NCBI RefSeq assembly: GCF_004101845.1
Contig: NZ_CP026116.1
Span: 1,302,001 to 1,366,000 of the forward strand
Reading direction: 5' to 3'
Source of the DNA: Latilactobacillus curvatus JCM 1096 = DSM 20019
Lineage (GTDB): Bacteria > Bacillota > Bacilli > Lactobacillales > Lactobacillaceae
DNA length: 64,000 bases
Part shown: positions 39,017 through 50,378 of the stretch, in pieces
Layout of the letters: the number at the start of each line of letters is the position of its first letter
Position numbering within the stretch: position 1 is the first letter of the stretch
Notes under the pieces: model-generated
Databases searched by the model: none
Seen by the model: the letters and a program-made list of their open reading frames with translations, nothing else
Told to the model about the DNA's origin: nothing
Program-made: the position numbers and the translations under genes

Positions 39017-39030
39017 TTATGTAAATCATC

Positions 39031-39121
39031 AATCGATGAAAGCCATACTGTGTTGCTAGTATGACCTTAGGACTAGACTCGGAGTACTTCCATCATCATA
39101 ACGCCCTGTCTCATCGATCAA
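39031..39121 (-). ncRNA. L17 downstream element-like RNA
   Basis: Between rplQ and its terminator, ATCGATGA (from about 39120) pairs with TCATCGAT (to about 39032), enclosing a CATACT/AGTATG hairpin and a conserved-looking purine-rich segment. Location and size fit the L17 downstream element described in Lactobacillales. The identification rests on position and fold, not on an alignment. Confidence 0.65.
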
Positions 39122-39142
39122 ATGACCTAAATCATTTTGTGA

Positions 39143-39523
39143 TTAAACAAGTTCAATAATCACCATTAATGCACCGTCACCACGACGAGGGGCTGTTTTA
39201 AGAATACGTGTGTAACCACCATTTCTTTCAGCATAACGTGGAGCAATGTCACTAAATAATTTTTGTAAAGCAGATTGAACGATTACAGCATCGTCTTCTT
39301 CGCGAATATCAGCTACTTCGTTACGAACGAATGCTGCAGCTTGACGACGAGCGTGTAAATCACCGCGTTTACCTAAAGTGATCATTTTTTCAGTTGTTTT
39401 ACGAATTTCTTTGGCACGAGCTTCTGTAGTAATGATACGTTCATTGATGATTAAATCAGTTGTCAAATCACGTAACATTGCCTTACGTTGTGAGCTTGTG
39501 CGACCTAATTTACGATAACTCAT
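39143..39523 (-). CDS. rplQ: Ribosomal protein L17
   Basis: 126 residues, [20 protein letters not shown] at the N-terminus, lining the exit of the 50S peptide tunnel. AAGGAGGG lies about ten bases before the ATG. Last ribosomal gene of the superoperon. Confidence 0.98.
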   Translation of the reverse strand: MSYRKLGRTSSQRKAMLRDLTTDLIINERIITTEARAKEIRKTTEKMITLGKRGDLHARRQAAAFVRNEVADIREEDDAVIVQSALQKLFSDIAPRYAERNGGYTRILKTAPRRGDGALMVIIELV

Positions 39524-39549
39524 GAATGGAGTCCCTCCTTCTTATCAGT

Positions 39550-40488
39550 TTATTCTTCTGTGCGTAAGCCTAAGCCAAGATCAAATAACTTGTTCTTAAC
39601 TTCTTCTAACGACTTGCGACCAAGATTTCTAACTTTCATCATATCTGCTTCTGATTTGTCAGTTAACTCTTGAACAGTGTTGATTCCAGCGCGTTTCAAA
39701 CAGTTGTATGAACGAACTGATAAATCTAACTCTTCAATTGTCATTTCAAGCATTTTCTCTTTATGTGTCTCTTCTTTTTCGACCATGATTTCAGCATTTT
39801 TCGCTTCATCAGTAAGATCTACAAAGATTGCCAAATGCTCTGTCATAATCTTCGCAGCTAAGCTAATAGCTTCTCTAGGACTGATGGAACCGTTTGTCCA
39901 AACATCAAGTGTTAACTTGTCGAAATCGTTACGACGACCAACACGTGTACTTTCTACTTGATAGTTGACACGACTGATTGGGGTATAAATTGAGTCGATT
40001 GGCAAAACACCAATTGGCATATCGTCTGACTTGTTTTGATCAGCAGCAACATAACCACGGCCTTCTTTAACTGTCATTCGCACGTGGAAATTGCCGCCTT
40101 CAGCTACTGTACAAATATATTGATCAGTATTTAAGACTTCAACGTCATCATCAGAAATGATATCAGCAGCAGTAACTGTTGCCGGACCCTTAACATCGAT
40201 TTCAATTGTCTTGTCTTCTTCAACATGCAATTTAAGTGCTAATTTTTTAATATTCAAGATGATTTGTGTTACGTCTTCTAGGACGCCATCAATTGTTGAA
40301 AATTCATGTAAAACACCATCAATTTGAATATCTGTGACAGCAGTACCTGGTAAAGAAGCGAGTAAAATACGACGTAAAGAGTTACCTAAAGTCGTACCAT
40401 AGCCACGTTCAAGTGGTTCTACAACGAACTTACCATAGTTAGTACTTTCATCAACCTTTGTAATGTTTGGTTTTTCAAATTCGATCAT
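39550..40488 (-). CDS. rpoA: RNA polymerase alpha subunit
   Basis: 312 residues. The N-terminal assembly domain (about 1-230, with [20 protein letters not shown]) dimerises and binds beta and beta-prime. The C-terminal domain (about 245-305, [22 protein letters not shown]) contacts UP elements and activators. It sits between rpsK and rplQ as in other Firmicutes. Confidence 0.98.
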   Translation of the reverse strand: MIEFEKPNITKVDESTNYGKFVVEPLERGYGTTLGNSLRRILLASLPGTAVTDIQIDGVLHEFSTIDGVLEDVTQIILNIKKLALKLHVEEDKTIEIDVKGPATVTAADIISDDDVEVLNTDQYICTVAEGGNFHVRMTVKEGRGYVAADQNKSDDMPIGVLPIDSIYTPISRVNYQVESTRVGRRNDFDKLTLDVWTNGSISPREAISLAAKIMTEHLAIFVDLTDEAKNAEIMVEKEETHKEKMLEMTIEELDLSVRSYNCLKRAGINTVQELTDKSEADMMKVRNLGRKSLEEVKNKLFDLGLGLRTEE

Positions 40489-40571
40489 TCTTATCTTTTA
40501 CCCCTTTCAAAACGAGAAGTGTTTATACGTGAACACGTTTCAGTTTGTCTCAAAATGAAGCGTAGCCCAGA

Positions 40572-40964
40572 CTAAACACGACGGCGTTTTGGAGGACGAG
40601 ATCCATTATGAGGAACTGGTGTAACGTCACGAATAGCAGTAACTTCTAAACCAGTTGCTTGTAATGAGCGAATTGCAGCTTCACGGCCAGAACCTGGTCC
40701 TTTAACAGCAACTTCAACAGATTTCATACCATGTTCCATGGCTTCTTTACCAGCAGCTTCTGCAGCCATTTGAGCAGCAAAAGGTGTTGACTTACGACTA
40801 CCTTTGAAACCTAATGAACCAGCAGATGACCATGCAACAGCATTCCCATGAGGATCAGTGATCATCACAAGAGTATTGTTAAATGTTGAGTGAATATGTG
40901 CAACGCCGGCTTCGATATTTTTCTTCACACGACGCTTACGTGGAGCATTTTTCTTGTTTGCCAT
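40572..40964 (-). CDS. rpsK: Ribosomal protein S11
   Basis: 130 residues with [17 protein letters not shown] and the basic end [11 protein letters not shown]. It is part of the 30S platform near the SD-anti-SD helix. AAGGAGG precedes the ATG. Confidence 0.98.
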   Translation of the reverse strand: MANKKNAPRKRRVKKNIEAGVAHIHSTFNNTLVMITDPHGNAVAWSSAGSLGFKGSRKSTPFAAQMAAEAAGKEAMEHGMKSVEVAVKGPGSGREAAIRSLQATGLEVTAIRDVTPVPHNGSRPPKRRRV

Positions 40965-40987
40965 AAATTATAACCTCCTTTTACTGA

Positions 40988-41353
40988 TTATTTCTTCTTG
41001 CCTGCAATCGTAACTTTCTTACCTTTACGAGTACGTGCGTTGTTCTTCGTGTTTTGACCACGAACTGGTAATCCACGACGATGACGCATGCCACGATAAG
41101 AACCGATTTCTTGTAGACGTTTGATGTTTAAGCTAACTTCACGACGAAGATCGCCTTCAACTTTAACTTTGTCGATTGCTGCACGGATCTTGTCTTCTTG
41201 ATCCGGCGTTAAATCACGAGTACGGACGTCTTCTGCGACGCCAGCATCAGCCAAGACTTTAACGGCAGTTGTATTTCCGATACCGAAAATATAAGTTAAA
41301 GCAATCACAATTTGTTTATCACGTGGTAAATCCACACCTGCGATACGTGCCAT
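40988..41353 (-). CDS. rpsM: Ribosomal protein S13
   Basis: 121 residues, [20 protein letters not shown] at the start, basic C-terminal tail that touches P-site tRNA. Follows rpmJ by 25 bases; AGGAGG precedes the ATG. Confidence 0.98.
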   Translation of the reverse strand: MARIAGVDLPRDKQIVIALTYIFGIGNTTAVKVLADAGVAEDVRTRDLTPDQEDKIRAAIDKVKVEGDLRREVSLNIKRLQEIGSYRGMRHRRGLPVRGQNTKNNARTRKGKKVTIAGKKK

Positions 41354-41378
41354 TCTTGCACCTCCTGCTTAATTAATA

Positions 41379-41495
41379 TTAACCTTGACGTTGTTTATGT
41401 TTTGGGTTAGCTGCGCAGATAATCATAACGCGGCCTTTTCGTTTGATAACTTTACAATGTTCGCACATTGGTTTTACTGATGGTCTTACTTTCAT
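41379..41495 (-). CDS. rpmJ: Ribosomal protein L36
   Basis: 38 residues beginning [20 protein letters not shown]; the C-x2-C...C...H pattern is the zinc-binding form. GGAGG lies eight bases before the ATG. Short but unmistakable, in its standard place between infA and rpsM. Confidence 0.96.
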
Positions 41496-41527
41496 ATCGA
41501 CTGACCTCCTTGATATGATCCTTACGC

Positions 41528-41746
41528 CTATTTAAAGCGATACGTAATTCGTCCCTTAGTCAAATCATAGGGTGACAATTCAACTGTCACACGGTCTCCA
41601 GGTAAAATCTTGATGTAGTTCTTACGGATTTTACCAGAAACGTGTGCCAGAATAACTGCACCATTTTCAAGTTCTACTTTAAACATTGCATTTGGTAAAG
41701 TATCAGTTACTTTACCTTCAATTTCAATGACGTCATCTTTTGCCAC
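41528..41746 (-). CDS. infA: Translation initiation factor IF-1
   Basis: 72 residues forming a single OB fold ([22 protein letters not shown]), which blocks the A site during initiation. The start is GTG at 41746 with AAGGGGG upstream. It has an apparent promoter of its own; the map gene found between adk and infA in Bacillus is missing here. Confidence 0.97.
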
Positions 41747-41833
41747 GCAAAAGTACCCCCTTGTGGTTGTGAAAATTCATACAGAAAAATGGTGAGAGCT
41801 CTCCGCACTCACCGCTAGTGGTCATACCGAGAT

Positions 41834-41842
41834 ATTATATCA
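41834..41842 (-). promoter_or_regulatory. Internal promoter before infA
   Basis: TGATATAAT (41842-41834) is a perfect extended -10 element without a good -35. About 80 bases of leader to infA contain the GGTGAG/CTCACC hairpin (about 41811-41790). The adk-infA gap (41747-41939) holds nothing else. Confidence 0.6.
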
Positions 41843-41939
41843 CAAGTATTAAATTTTTAAAAGCACTGAGAATTCTGTCATTAAACAACTAGTCAGGCTT
41901 TTACGTGAACAATGACCGTGAGATCACTTGAGTTGATGA

Positions 41940-42596
41940 CTAGTCTTTAATGGTATCAAGTACTTTTTGAACGGCAGAGAACACATCATCAATTTCTTGA
42001 TTCCCATCCACCGTGTAAAGTAGGTTACGTTTTTCATAATAATCAAGTAAAGGTGTATTCATTTCGATATTGACCTTTAAGCGATTCTTAACCGTTTCAG
42101 GTTTGTCGTCTTCTCGTTGGAAGAAAACATGTTCGCCGCAACGATCACATGTACCTTCCACTTTAGTTGGATGGTAAAGTTTGTGGTACGTTGCACCACA
42201 ATTTTTACAAATAAAGCGGCCAGATAAACGATCAGCCAAGATTTCAGGATCAACATCAATGTTAATCACACCATCTAAAGGTTTGTTCAATTTATCAGTA
42301 ATGGCAGCTAAAGCATCCGCCTGATCAAGAGTCCGAGGAAAACCATCAAGGAGATAACCTACATTAGTATCTGCTTGTGCAAGACGTTCCTCAACAATTC
42401 CGTTGGTCACATCATCTGGTACCAATTCACCTTTATCGATGAATGACTTAGCTTTAACCCCAAGTTCTGTTTGATCTGCCATAGCAGCTCTGAACATGTC
42501 ACCAGTTGAAATGTGTGGAATATGATAAGCGTCAACAATCTTTTCAGCTTGCGTTCCCTTACCAGCGCCGGGAAGTCCCATTAACATGAGATTCAT
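41940..42596 (-). CDS. adk: Adenylate kinase
   Basis: 218 residues; interconverts AMP, ADP and ATP. The P-loop is [10 protein letters not shown] (7-16). The LID domain carries a four-cysteine zinc site, CKNC and CDRC (about 130-153), typical of Gram-positive enzymes. AGGAGG precedes the ATG; 53 bases after secY. Confidence 0.98.
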   Translation of the reverse strand: MNLMLMGLPGAGKGTQAEKIVDAYHIPHISTGDMFRAAMADQTELGVKAKSFIDKGELVPDDVTNGIVEERLAQADTNVGYLLDGFPRTLDQADALAAITDKLNKPLDGVINIDVDPEILADRLSGRFICKNCGATYHKLYHPTKVEGTCDRCGEHVFFQREDDKPETVKNRLKVNIEMNTPLLDYYEKRNLLYTVDGNQEIDDVFSAVQKVLDTIKD

Positions 42597-42649
42597 GCCT
42601 TTGCCTCCTATTTAAAACCAGGATTCAATACTTTTTAAACGATAATTGC

Positions 42650-43945
42650 TTATCGAATGAATCCAACATACTTGCGTTTCATAAGTAACCCTTCGAGTTG
42701 ACGTGTGCTTTCAAGCGCAACACCAACAACGATTAGTAAACTCGTCCCACCCAAACCAATTGATTGGGGTAAGCCACCGAGGTTTGCTGCTAATTGTGGT
42801 AATAATGCAATTACCCCAAGGAACAACGCACCGACAGTTGAAAGACGCATTAATACGCTAGAAAGATACTTCTCGGTACCTTTACCTGGCCAAACACCTG
42901 GGATATAACTCCCTTGCTTAGTCAAGTTCTCCGCAACTTTTTCAGGGTTAACCTGAACAAAAGCATAGAAGAAGGTAAAGAGAACAATGAGCACCGTATA
43001 AACAATCGAACCTGTCACAGTCTGCATGCTGAAGATATCTGATAATACTTTAAACCAAGTATCTGCACCATGACCTGATTGGAAGGCCATTAAGATTGTT
43101 TGAGGTGTCATAATAAATGAACTGGCGAAGATAACCGGAATCACACCAGCGACGTTAACTTTAAGGGGTAGGTAACTATTTTCACCTGCACCAGCTTCAC
43201 GACGCGTATATTGAATCGGAATCTTTCGATTTGCTTGTTGGACCCATGTCACAAATGTGACAATCACGAGTACTGCAATAATCAAACCGATGATGAATAA
43301 GACACCTTTCCACATATCGCCTTTTGAAGCGTTCAAGACTTGTTCGCGGAAGATTTGGTAAAGACCGCTTGGAAGGCGTGCAATGATCCCTGCAAAGATG
43401 ATCATTGACACACCATTCCCTAAGCCTTTATCCGTTATCTGTTCACCCAACCATGTAATTAACATCGTACCACCCGTTAAAATGATCCCGATGCTAACGA
43501 AGGTCTTAATCCCCGGATCTTTAACCAAGCCCATTTGACTGAGTGAGTTAAAGCCAGCGGTAATCCCTATCGATTGGATAAATGCTAAGATGATGGTTAA
43601 GTAACGCGTTACTTGGTTAAGCTTACGTCGCCCAACTTCACCTTGCTTGCTCCATTCAACAAACTTAGGCACAATATCCATTTGTAGTAATTGAACCACA
43701 ATTTGGGCAGTGATGAATGGTGAAACCCCCATCGAGAAGATGGAATAGTTCGCCAAGCCACCACCACTTACGGTATCAAGCAATGGGATCAAACCAGTTG
43801 AACCCAACTTAGTCAATGCACCAGCATTCACACCTGGTACCGTAATTTGTGCACCTAAACGATAAACGATCAAAACGCCTAAAGTAAACAAAATCTTACT
43901 ACGGATTTCCTTTACTTTAAATGCGTTTTTGAGTGTCTTTAGCAA
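42650..43945 (-). CDS. secY: Preprotein translocase subunit SecY
   Basis: 431 residues with ten transmembrane helices, the protein-conducting channel of the Sec system. The start is TTG at 43945 (frame MLKTLKNAFKV), directly after the rplO stop codon, with GAGGTGA five to six bases upstream. This placement implies translational coupling. Confidence 0.97.
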   Translation of the reverse strand: MLKTLKNAFKVKEIRSKILFTLGVLIVYRLGAQITVPGVNAGALTKLGSTGLIPLLDTVSGGGLANYSIFSMGVSPFITAQIVVQLLQMDIVPKFVEWSKQGEVGRRKLNQVTRYLTIILAFIQSIGITAGFNSLSQMGLVKDPGIKTFVSIGIILTGGTMLITWLGEQITDKGLGNGVSMIIFAGIIARLPSGLYQIFREQVLNASKGDMWKGVLFIIGLIIAVLVIVTFVTWVQQANRKIPIQYTRREAGAGENSYLPLKVNVAGVIPVIFASSFIMTPQTILMAFQSGHGADTWFKVLSDIFSMQTVTGSIVYTVLIVLFTFFYAFVQVNPEKVAENLTKQGSYIPGVWPGKGTEKYLSSVLMRLSTVGALFLGVIALLPQLAANLGGLPQSIGLGGTSLLIVVGVALESTRQLEGLLMKRKYVGFIR

Positions 43946-44380
43946 TTAAATCACCTCAATTGAACCGCCAGCAGCTTCTACAGCAGCTTTTGCAGCTTCA
44001 GAATACTTGCTTACCTTAATGTTCAATTTTTTGTTTAATTCACCATTCGCTAATAATTTAACACCTGATAATTCATTCTTAACAACGCCTGCTTCGATTA
44101 AAACAGTTGAAGTAATTTCTGCACCGTCTTCAAAACGATTTAAATCGTTTAAGTTGACAACAGCATATTCCTTACGGTTGATATTCTTGAATCCACGTTT
44201 TGGCATACGACGGAATAAAGGCATTTGTCCACCTTCAAATCCTAAACGTACTTTACTACGAGCTTTTTGGCCTTTTTGACCACGACCAGCAGTTTTACCA
44301 GTACCTGAAGAAGTACCACGGCCGACACGTTTACGAACGTCACGAGCACCTTCGTTAGGTTTCATTTCATGTAATTTCAT
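43946..44380 (-). CDS. rplO: Ribosomal protein L15
   Basis: 144 residues starting [20 protein letters not shown], with the Gly/Lys/Arg-rich N-terminal extension that penetrates 23S rRNA. ATG 44380 is preferred over an upstream GTG that overlaps the GGAGG site. Confidence 0.97.
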   Translation of the reverse strand: MKLHEMKPNEGARDVRKRVGRGTSSGTGKTAGRGQKGQKARSKVRLGFEGGQMPLFRRMPKRGFKNINRKEYAVVNLNDLNRFEDGAEITSTVLIEAGVVKNELSGVKLLANGELNKKLNIKVSKYSEAAKAAVEAAGGSIEVI

Positions 44381-44414
44381 TATTGTGCGCACCTCCTTGC
44401 AATATATGTTGAAA

Positions 44415-44600
44415 TTAGTCTTTAATTTCTTCGACTGTTACTAAATGTGCGAGTTTGAAAATCACACCGCGAGTTGCAGCATCATCTGGTTTGATTACAG
44501 AACTATTTACTCGGTTCAAGCCAAATTCTTTGACCATTTTACGTTGTTCTGGAAGACGATGAGCAGCACTTTTTCTTAAAGTAATCTTTAATTTAGCCAT
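44415..44600 (-). CDS. rpmD: Ribosomal protein L30
   Basis: 61 residues, [20 protein letters not shown], the short bacterial L30. AGGAGG precedes the ATG; 14 bases after rpsE. Confidence 0.97.
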   Translation of the reverse strand: MAKLKITLRKSAAHRLPEQRKMVKEFGLNRVNSSVIKPDDAATRGVIFKLAHLVTVEEIKD

Positions 44601-44614
44601 GTTCAGTTATCCTC

Positions 44615-45115
44615 CTAGTTTTGTAAGCTTTCTACAGATACATTACGTAATTCTGCAATTTCTTCAGCAGTCTTCATACGAGTTAAACCGTCAATTGTGG
44701 CACGGATAACATTGATAGCAGTTTTGCTACCTAATGTTTTACTTGTCACATCATCGATTCCTGCTAATTCCATGACGGCACGAACAGCACCACCGGCAGC
44801 AATACCAGAACCTTCAACAGCTGGTTTTAATAGAACACGACCAGCGCCGAAGCGACCAATAATTTCATGAGGTAATGTTGTTCCGACCTTAGGAACATTG
44901 ATAAGATTCTTTTTAGCGTCTTCAACGGCTTTACGGATAGCTTCAGGAACTTCTTGTGCTTTACCTGTCCCGAAACCTACGTGACCGTCTTTATCACCAA
45001 CGATTACGATTGCTGCGAAACGTAGACGACGTCCACCTTTAACAACTTTTGTAACACGGTTGATTGAAACAACGCGATCTTCTAAATCTAAATGAGTTGG
45101 ATCAATGTAAGTCAT
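44615..45115 (-). CDS. rpsE: Ribosomal protein S5
   Basis: 166 residues. The double-stranded-RNA-binding fold ([20 protein letters not shown]) is followed by the conserved [20 protein letters not shown]. It helps decoding accuracy and mRNA unwinding at the 30S entry. Confidence 0.98.
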   Translation of the reverse strand: MTYIDPTHLDLEDRVVSINRVTKVVKGGRRLRFAAIVIVGDKDGHVGFGTGKAQEVPEAIRKAVEDAKKNLINVPKVGTTLPHEIIGRFGAGRVLLKPAVEGSGIAAGGAVRAVMELAGIDDVTSKTLGSKTAINVIRATIDGLTRMKTAEEIAELRNVSVESLQN

Positions 45116-45133
45116 AAATGGTTTTCCTCCTTA

Positions 45134-45493
45134 TTAGAATTCTAGTCCGTTTTCACGAGCAGCTGTAGCTAAAGCTTCGATACGACCGTGGTATAAGTAA
45201 CCGCCACGATCAAAAACAACAACTTTATGGCCGGCTTTAACAGCGCGTTGTGCAACTAATGCGCCAACTTGTTGTGCTTGTTCTACTTTAGTACCTTCTG
45301 CTTTTACTTCTTTATCTAATGTTGAGGCACTTGCTAGCGTCACACCCGCTACGTCATCAATAAGTTGAGCGTAGATGTTTTTGTTAGAACGGAAAACGTT
45401 CAAGCGTGGGCAGTCAGCAGTACCAGAGATCTTGCCACGAACGCGTGTATGGCGTTTTTGACGTGTCTTATTCTTGTCTGGTTTTGTAATCAC
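45134..45493 (-). CDS. rplR: Ribosomal protein L18
   Basis: 119 residues, binds 5S rRNA. Two in-frame GTG codons are possible; the second, at 45493 ([20 protein letters not shown]), matches the family N-terminus and has AGAGGTG six to seven bases upstream. Confidence 0.97.
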   Translation of the reverse strand: MITKPDKNKTRQKRHTRVRGKISGTADCPRLNVFRSNKNIYAQLIDDVAGVTLASASTLDKEVKAEGTKVEQAQQVGALVAQRAVKAGHKVVVFDRGGYLYHGRIEALATAARENGLEF

Positions 45494-45533
45494 AATTTTC
45501 ACCTCTTAATATCGTTTAACAGCTCAGGCTGCT

Positions 45534-46064
45534 TTATTTACCAGTTTTACCTTCTTTACGGCGAACATATTCATCAGTATAACGAATACCTTTACCTTTG
45601 TAAGGTTCTGGAGGACGAACATCACGGATTTCAGCTGCGAATTGGCCAACTTGTTGTTTGCTAATACCGCTGATGATGATGTTTGTGTTTGATGGGACTT
45701 CGACTGTAACGCCTTCTGGGGCTTCCATTTCAACTGGATGTGAATACCCAACGTTCAATACTAAAGTCTTGCCTTTCAATTGAGCACGGTAACCAACACC
45801 GATAAGATCCAATGTCTTCTTGAAACCTTCCGTTACGCCCAAGATCATGTTGTTTAAGTTAGCACGCATAGTACCGTGCATTGCACGATCACTTTCACTA
45901 TTACGTGTAAAGTTGATAAGGTTACCTTCTTCGTGCATTTCAATCACTGGACTGAAATGACGTGTTAGTTCACCTTTAGGTCCCTTAACTGTGATGTTTT
46001 CACCGTCTTTAGTAACGGTAACACCTGCAGGAACTTCGATTACTTTTAATCCGATACGACTCAC
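45534..46064 (-). CDS. rplF: Ribosomal protein L6
   Basis: 176 residues, two similar domains, with [20 protein letters not shown] at the C-terminus near the sarcin-ricin loop. Start GTG at 46064 ([15 protein letters not shown]) after AAGGAGG. Confidence 0.98.
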   Translation of the reverse strand: MSRIGLKVIEVPAGVTVTKDGENITVKGPKGELTRHFSPVIEMHEEGNLINFTRNSESDRAMHGTMRANLNNMILGVTEGFKKTLDLIGVGYRAQLKGKTLVLNVGYSHPVEMEAPEGVTVEVPSNTNIIISGISKQQVGQFAAEIRDVRPPEPYKGKGIRYTDEYVRRKEGKTGK

Positions 46065-46094
46065 GTTATGACACCTCCTTATTTTAAGTTTAGA

Positions 46095-46493
46095 TTACCA
46101 AACGTATGCGAGAACTTCGCCGCCGGCAGCCTTTTCACGAGCTTCTTTGTCAGTTACGACACCGTTGCTTGTTGAGATAATTGCGATGCCTAAGCCGTTT
46201 AATACCTTAGGAACATCATTAGCTTTAACGTAATTACGTAAACCAGGTTTTGAAATCCGTTTCAAACCAGAGATAACACGTTCGTTATTCTTACCATATT
46301 TCAAGAATACACGGATGATACCTTGTTTGTCGTCTTCAATCACTTCGTAATCGCGGATAAAGCCTTCGCGTTTCAAAATTTCAGAAATTTCTTTTTTCAT
46401 ACGTGAAGCAGGGACTTCTAATGATTCGTGATGTACCATGTTGGCATTACGAATACGTGTTAGATAGTCTGCGATTGGATCTGTCATGACCAT
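46095..46493 (-). CDS. rpsH: Ribosomal protein S8
   Basis: 132 residues ([20 protein letters not shown]), binds the central domain of 16S rRNA. The upstream ATG at 46493 is ten bases from GGAGG; a second ATG two codons on is also possible. Confidence 0.97.
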   Translation of the reverse strand: MVMTDPIADYLTRIRNANMVHHESLEVPASRMKKEISEILKREGFIRDYEVIEDDKQGIIRVFLKYGKNNERVISGLKRISKPGLRNYVKANDVPKVLNGLGIAIISTSNGVVTDKEAREKAAGGEVLAYVW

Positions 46494-46525
46494 GTGGAAT
46501 TAACCTCCTTATTGACTCTTTATAA

Positions 46526-46711
46526 TTACCAGCTTGCTTTTTTCATGCCTGGAATTTGGCCCTTATGAGCTAATTCACGGAGGCAAACCCGGCAAAGCTT
46601 AAACTTACGATATACAGAATGTGGACGTCCACAACGTTCGCAACGTGAATATTCTTGTGTTGAAAATTTTGCTGGACGATGATTCTTTACAACTAAAGAT
46701 TTTTTAGCCAA
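46526..46711 (-). CDS. rpsN: Ribosomal protein S14, zinc type
   Basis: 61 residues with Cys24, Cys27, Cys40 and Cys43 forming the zinc site of the short S14. Start is TTG at 46711, after GGGAGG. Confidence 0.97.
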   Translation of the reverse strand: MAKKSLVVKNHRPAKFSTQEYSRCERCGRPHSVYRKFKLCRVCLRELAHKGQIPGMKKASW

Positions 46712-46728
46712 GAAATTGACCTCCCTTT

Positions 46729-47271
46729 TTATTTAGCAAATGGCATGCCAAATTGTGTTAACAATTCGCGTGCTTCTTCGTCAGTATTTGAAGTTGTTAC
46801 AATAACAACATCCAAACCACGAACGCGATCTACCTTATCATAATCGATTTCAGGGAAGATCAATTGTTCGCGTACACCTAATGTATAATTACCGCGACCA
46901 TCGAATGATTTTGCACTAACACCGTGAAAATCACGAACACGAGGTAAAGATACGTTAACTAATTTATCTAAGAAATCGTACATTCTTTCGCCACGTAAAG
47001 TTACTTTAGCGCCGATTGGCATACCTTCACGTAAACGGAAACCAGCGATTGATTTCTTAGCTTTTGTGATTAATGGTTTTTGACCAGCAATCAAACCTAA
47101 TTCTTCAACAGCTTTATCCAAATTCTTAGCGTTTGAAACAGCATCACCAACACCCATGTTAAGTACGATCTTTTCGATCTTAGGTACTTGCATGCTTGAT
47201 GTGTAGTTGAACTTTTCGATCAACGCTGGTGTCATTTCTTTAACATATTTTTCTTTTAAACGGTTAGTCAT
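46729..47271 (-). CDS. rplE: Ribosomal protein L5
   Basis: 180 residues ([20 protein letters not shown]), binds 5S rRNA and forms a bridge to the 30S head. ATG 47271 has AAAGGAGG ten bases upstream; the frame continues upstream without an SD. Confidence 0.98.
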   Translation of the reverse strand: MTNRLKEKYVKEMTPALIEKFNYTSSMQVPKIEKIVLNMGVGDAVSNAKNLDKAVEELGLIAGQKPLITKAKKSIAGFRLREGMPIGAKVTLRGERMYDFLDKLVNVSLPRVRDFHGVSAKSFDGRGNYTLGVREQLIFPEIDYDKVDRVRGLDVVIVTTSNTDEEARELLTQFGMPFAK

Positions 47272-47299
47272 GTAAAAAGTGCCTCCTTTCCCCAAAAGA

Positions 47300-47611
47300 T
47301 TATTTATCGATTGATTCTCCAGTTTTCTTTGAAACGCGTACTTTCTTACCATCAATCACTTTGAAACCTACACGAGTAGCTTCGTTGGTTGATGGATCAA
47401 TTAGCATAACGTTTGAAGCATCGATACTTGCCTCTGTGTCAACAATCCCACCATTAGGGTTTTGAGCATTTGGCTTAACATGCTTTTTAATGGTATTGAT
47501 ACCTTCAACAACAACACGGCCTTCTTTAGGCATAGCTTTGATGATTGTACCTTCTTTACCTTTATCTTTACCACTGATTACTTTAACTTTATCACCAGTT
47601 TTAACGAACAT
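47300..47611 (-). CDS. rplX: Ribosomal protein L24
   Basis: 103 residues ([20 protein letters not shown]) with a KOW motif, an initiator of 50S assembly. ATG 47611 is chosen over an upstream GTG within the GGAGGTG site. Confidence 0.97.
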   Translation of the reverse strand: MFVKTGDKVKVISGKDKGKEGTIIKAMPKEGRVVVEGINTIKKHVKPNAQNPNGGIVDTEASIDASNVMLIDPSTNEATRVGFKVIDGKKVRVSKKTGESIDK

Positions 47612-47641
47612 TGATATACGCACCTCCTTGGTTGTCTGTAA

Positions 47642-48010
47642 TTATAGAACTTCAGGCGCTAAGGAAACGATCTTCATGAAATCACTGTCACGCAATTCAC
47701 GTGCAACTGGCCCGAAGATACGTGTTCCTTTTGGAGTCTTGTCATCATTGATGATAACAGCAGCGTTTTCGTCGAACTTGATGTAAGAACCGTCTGCACG
47801 ACGAGCACCTGACTTAGTACGAACGATAACAGCTTTGACAACTTCACCTTTTTTGACAACGCCACCTGGTGTTGCCTGTTTAATTGTTGCAACGATAACA
47901 TCACCGATGTTAGCAGTCTTGCGACCTGAACCACCCAAAACTTTAATAGTTAAAATTTCGCGGGCACCGGAGTTATCAGCAACCTTAAGACGACTTTCTG
48001 ATTGAATCAC
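47642..48010 (-). CDS. rplN: Ribosomal protein L14
   Basis: 122 residues, [20 protein letters not shown], contacts 16S helix 44 across the interface. Start GTG at 48010 after AAGGAGG. Confidence 0.98.
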   Translation of the reverse strand: MIQSESRLKVADNSGAREILTIKVLGGSGRKTANIGDVIVATIKQATPGGVVKKGEVVKAVIVRTKSGARRADGSYIKFDENAAVIINDDKTPKGTRIFGPVARELRDSDFMKIVSLAPEVL

Positions 48011-48055
48011 TTATAGGTCCTCCTTCCGTCACTTATATATATATTGAGTAACGAT

Positions 48056-48325
48056 TTAGATAATAACTGCTTTTTCAACGACATCTAATAAACGGAACCG
48101 TTTTGTACGTGACAAAGGACGAGTTTCCATAACACGCACAACGTCGCCAACTTTTGCTTCGTTGTTGTCATCTTGTGCATAATATTTCTTTGAATATCTA
48201 ACACGTTTACCATATTCAGGATGTGTTTTATAAGTTTCAACCACGACAGTAATTGTTTTATCCATTTTGTCTGAAACAACACGGCCTTGGTACACTTTAC
48301 GATGGTTACGACTTTCTTCGCTCAA
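48056..48325 (-). CDS. rpsQ: Ribosomal protein S17
   Basis: 89 residues; an OB fold with [18 protein letters not shown]. Start TTG at 48325 ([10 protein letters not shown]) with AAAGGAG about ten bases upstream. Confidence 0.97.
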   Translation of the reverse strand: MSEESRNHRKVYQGRVVSDKMDKTITVVVETYKTHPEYGKRVRYSKKYYAQDDNNEAKVGDVVRVMETRPLSRTKRFRLLDVVEKAVII

Positions 48326-48348
48326 AGTAAATAGCTCCTTTCCATTTA

Positions 48349-48543
48349 TTATTTGTTAAGTTCTTGTTGACGTAATACAGTTTTAATCCGTGCAATGTTC
48401 TGACGAACTTGCTTTAAGCGGGCGGTATTTTCTAATTGACCGGTAGCTTGTTGGAAACGAAGATTGAATAATTCTTCTTTGTATTGGTGTTCTTTTTCAA
48501 GCATTTCAGCAGTGGTTAATTCAATAATATCTTTAGCCTTCAT
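48349..48543 (-). CDS. rpmC: Ribosomal protein L29
   Basis: 64 residues ([20 protein letters not shown]), two helices at the tunnel exit. ATG 48543 lies inside the end of rplP (11-base overlap), with AGGTGG upstream. Confidence 0.97.
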
Positions 48544-48967
48544 TTGACTCGCCACCTACTTCCTCGCGTTTTACGATCTTAGTTTTAACTGGCAATTTAT
48601 GTGATGCCAAGCGTAATGCTTCACGAGCAACTTCTTCAGAAACGCCGCCGATTTCAAACATGACTTTTTCACGTTTTACTACAGCAACCCATCCAGCAGG
48701 AGCACCCTTACCTGAACCCATTCGAACGCCGACACCTTTTGCAGTGTATGATTTGTGAGGGAAAATTTTAATCCACACTTTCCCACCACGTTTCATGTAA
48801 CGAGTCATGGCAACACGAGCAGCTTCGATTTGACGGTTGGTAATCCAACTTGATTCTAAAGCTTGTAGCCCGAATTCACCAAAAGTGACTTCTTTGCCAC
48901 CTTTTGCAGCACCGCGCATCTTCCCACGGAATTCACGACGATGTTTTACACGTTTAGGTACTAACAT
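48533..48967 (-). CDS. rplP: Ribosomal protein L16
   Basis: 144 residues ([20 protein letters not shown]), lines the A-site region of the 50S subunit. Two bases separate it from the rpsC stop. Confidence 0.98.
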
Positions 48968-48969
48968 GT

Positions 48970-49629
48970 TTATTTCCCTCCTTTCGTATTGTTGTTGGCT
49001 TTAGCGGGTAATACTTCGCCCCGATAAATCCAAGTCTTAACTCCTAATTTACCGTAAGTAGTCATGGCTTCGTCCCATGAATAATCGATGTCTGCACGTA
49101 GCGTATGCAAAGGAACAGTTCCTTGAGCATGTGTTTCGACACGAGACATGTCAGCACCGTTCAAACGGCCGGCAACTTGAGTTTTAATACCCTTAGCACC
49201 AGCGCGCATTGTACGTTGCATAGCTTGGCGTTGAGCGCGACGGAAAGCAACACGTGCTTCCAATTGACGAGCAATGCCTTCACCTACTAAGTGAGCGTCT
49301 AAATCAGGTTTCTTGATTTCCACAATGTTGATGTGTACTTTCTTACCTGTTAAGTTGTTTAATTCTTTACGTAGATTTTCTACTTCAGAACCGCCTTTAC
49401 CGATGACCATACCAGGTTTAGCAGTATGGATTGAAACGTTCACGCGATTTGCAGCGCGTTCGATTTCAATAGTAGAGACAGATGCGTCAGCTAATTTTGT
49501 GTTGATATATTTACGAATCTTAAGATCTTCGTGTAAGAATGTTGCGAAATCTTTTTCTGCATACCATTTAGCGTCCCAATCACGGATGACGCCAACACGA
49601 AAACCGGTTGGATTAATCTTTTGACCCAC
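48970..49629 (-). CDS. rpsC: Ribosomal protein S3
   Basis: 219 residues. GTG at 49629 gives the family start [20 protein letters not shown] and has GGAGGG eight bases upstream; the frame extends 12 codons further without an SD. A KH domain is present (about 40-110). It lies at the mRNA entry of the 30S. Confidence 0.98.
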   Translation of the reverse strand: MGQKINPTGFRVGVIRDWDAKWYAEKDFATFLHEDLKIRKYINTKLADASVSTIEIERAANRVNVSIHTAKPGMVIGKGGSEVENLRKELNNLTGKKVHINIVEIKKPDLDAHLVGEGIARQLEARVAFRRAQRQAMQRTMRAGAKGIKTQVAGRLNGADMSRVETHAQGTVPLHTLRADIDYSWDEAMTTYGKLGVKTWIYRGEVLPAKANNNTKGGK

Positions 49630-49642
49630 GCGATATCCCTCC

Positions 49643-49996
49643 TTATGCTTCTTTTTCTGATACAACTACAGTGATGTGACTTGTACGTTTGTTGATTGGT
49701 GATGCTGAGCCTTTAGCGCGAGGACGAAAACGTTTCAATGTTGGTCCTTCGTTAGCATAAGCTTCTGTAACGACCAAGTTTTCTGCATCTAAGTCGTAAT
49801 TATGTTCTGCATTAGCGATAGCTGATTTCAAAACTTTGATTACGACTGGTGAAGCAGCTCTTGGTGTAAATTCTAAGATTGCAATTGCTTCTGCAACGCT
49901 CTTGCCTCTAATCAAGTCGACTACCATCCGTACTTTACGGGCTGCCATCCGAACTGATTTTGCGCTAGCTGTTGCACTAGTAATTTGATCTGCCAT
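49643..49996 (-). CDS. rplV: Ribosomal protein L22
   Basis: 117 residues ([20 protein letters not shown]), with the beta-hairpin near residues 80-95 that reaches the macrolide-binding tunnel. AAGGAGG precedes the ATG. Confidence 0.98.
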   Translation of the reverse strand: MADQITSATASAKSVRMAARKVRMVVDLIRGKSVAEAIAILEFTPRAASPVVIKVLKSAIANAEHNYDLDAENLVVTEAYANEGPTLKRFRPRAKGSASPINKRTSHITVVVSEKEA

Positions 49997-50014
49997 TGAG
50001 ATTCATCCTCCTTT

Positions 50015-50296
50015 CTAGCGTGCTTTTGTTTTCTTATCGTCATTTCCATGACCATGGAAAGTTCTTGTTGGTACGAATTCACCTAATTTATGGCCTACCA
50101 TATCGTCTGAGATGAAAACGGGAACGTGTTTCCGTCCGTCATAAACAGCGATTGTGTAGCCAATAAAGCTAGGGAAAATTGTCGAGCGACGGGACCAAGT
50201 CTTGATGACTTGTTTCTTTTCGCTATCGGCTTGTGCTTCAATCTTGTTGAGCAAGTGTGCGTCTGCGAATGGTCCTTTTTTCAAACTACGACTCAT
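50015..50296 (-). CDS. rpsS: Ribosomal protein S19
   Basis: 93 residues ([20 protein letters not shown]), 30S head. ATG 50296 follows AAGGAGG; the frame upstream lacks an SD. Confidence 0.98.
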   Translation of the reverse strand: MSRSLKKGPFADAHLLNKIEAQADSEKKQVIKTWSRRSTIFPSFIGYTIAVYDGRKHVPVFISDDMVGHKLGEFVPTRTFHGHGNDDKKTKAR

Positions 50297-50378
50297 TATG
50301 AAACCTCCTTCGAATAAAAAGTTCAATGTGACTTATGTTTAAGCCGCATTGGCTTTAGACATGTTCAATTGGAATTGA

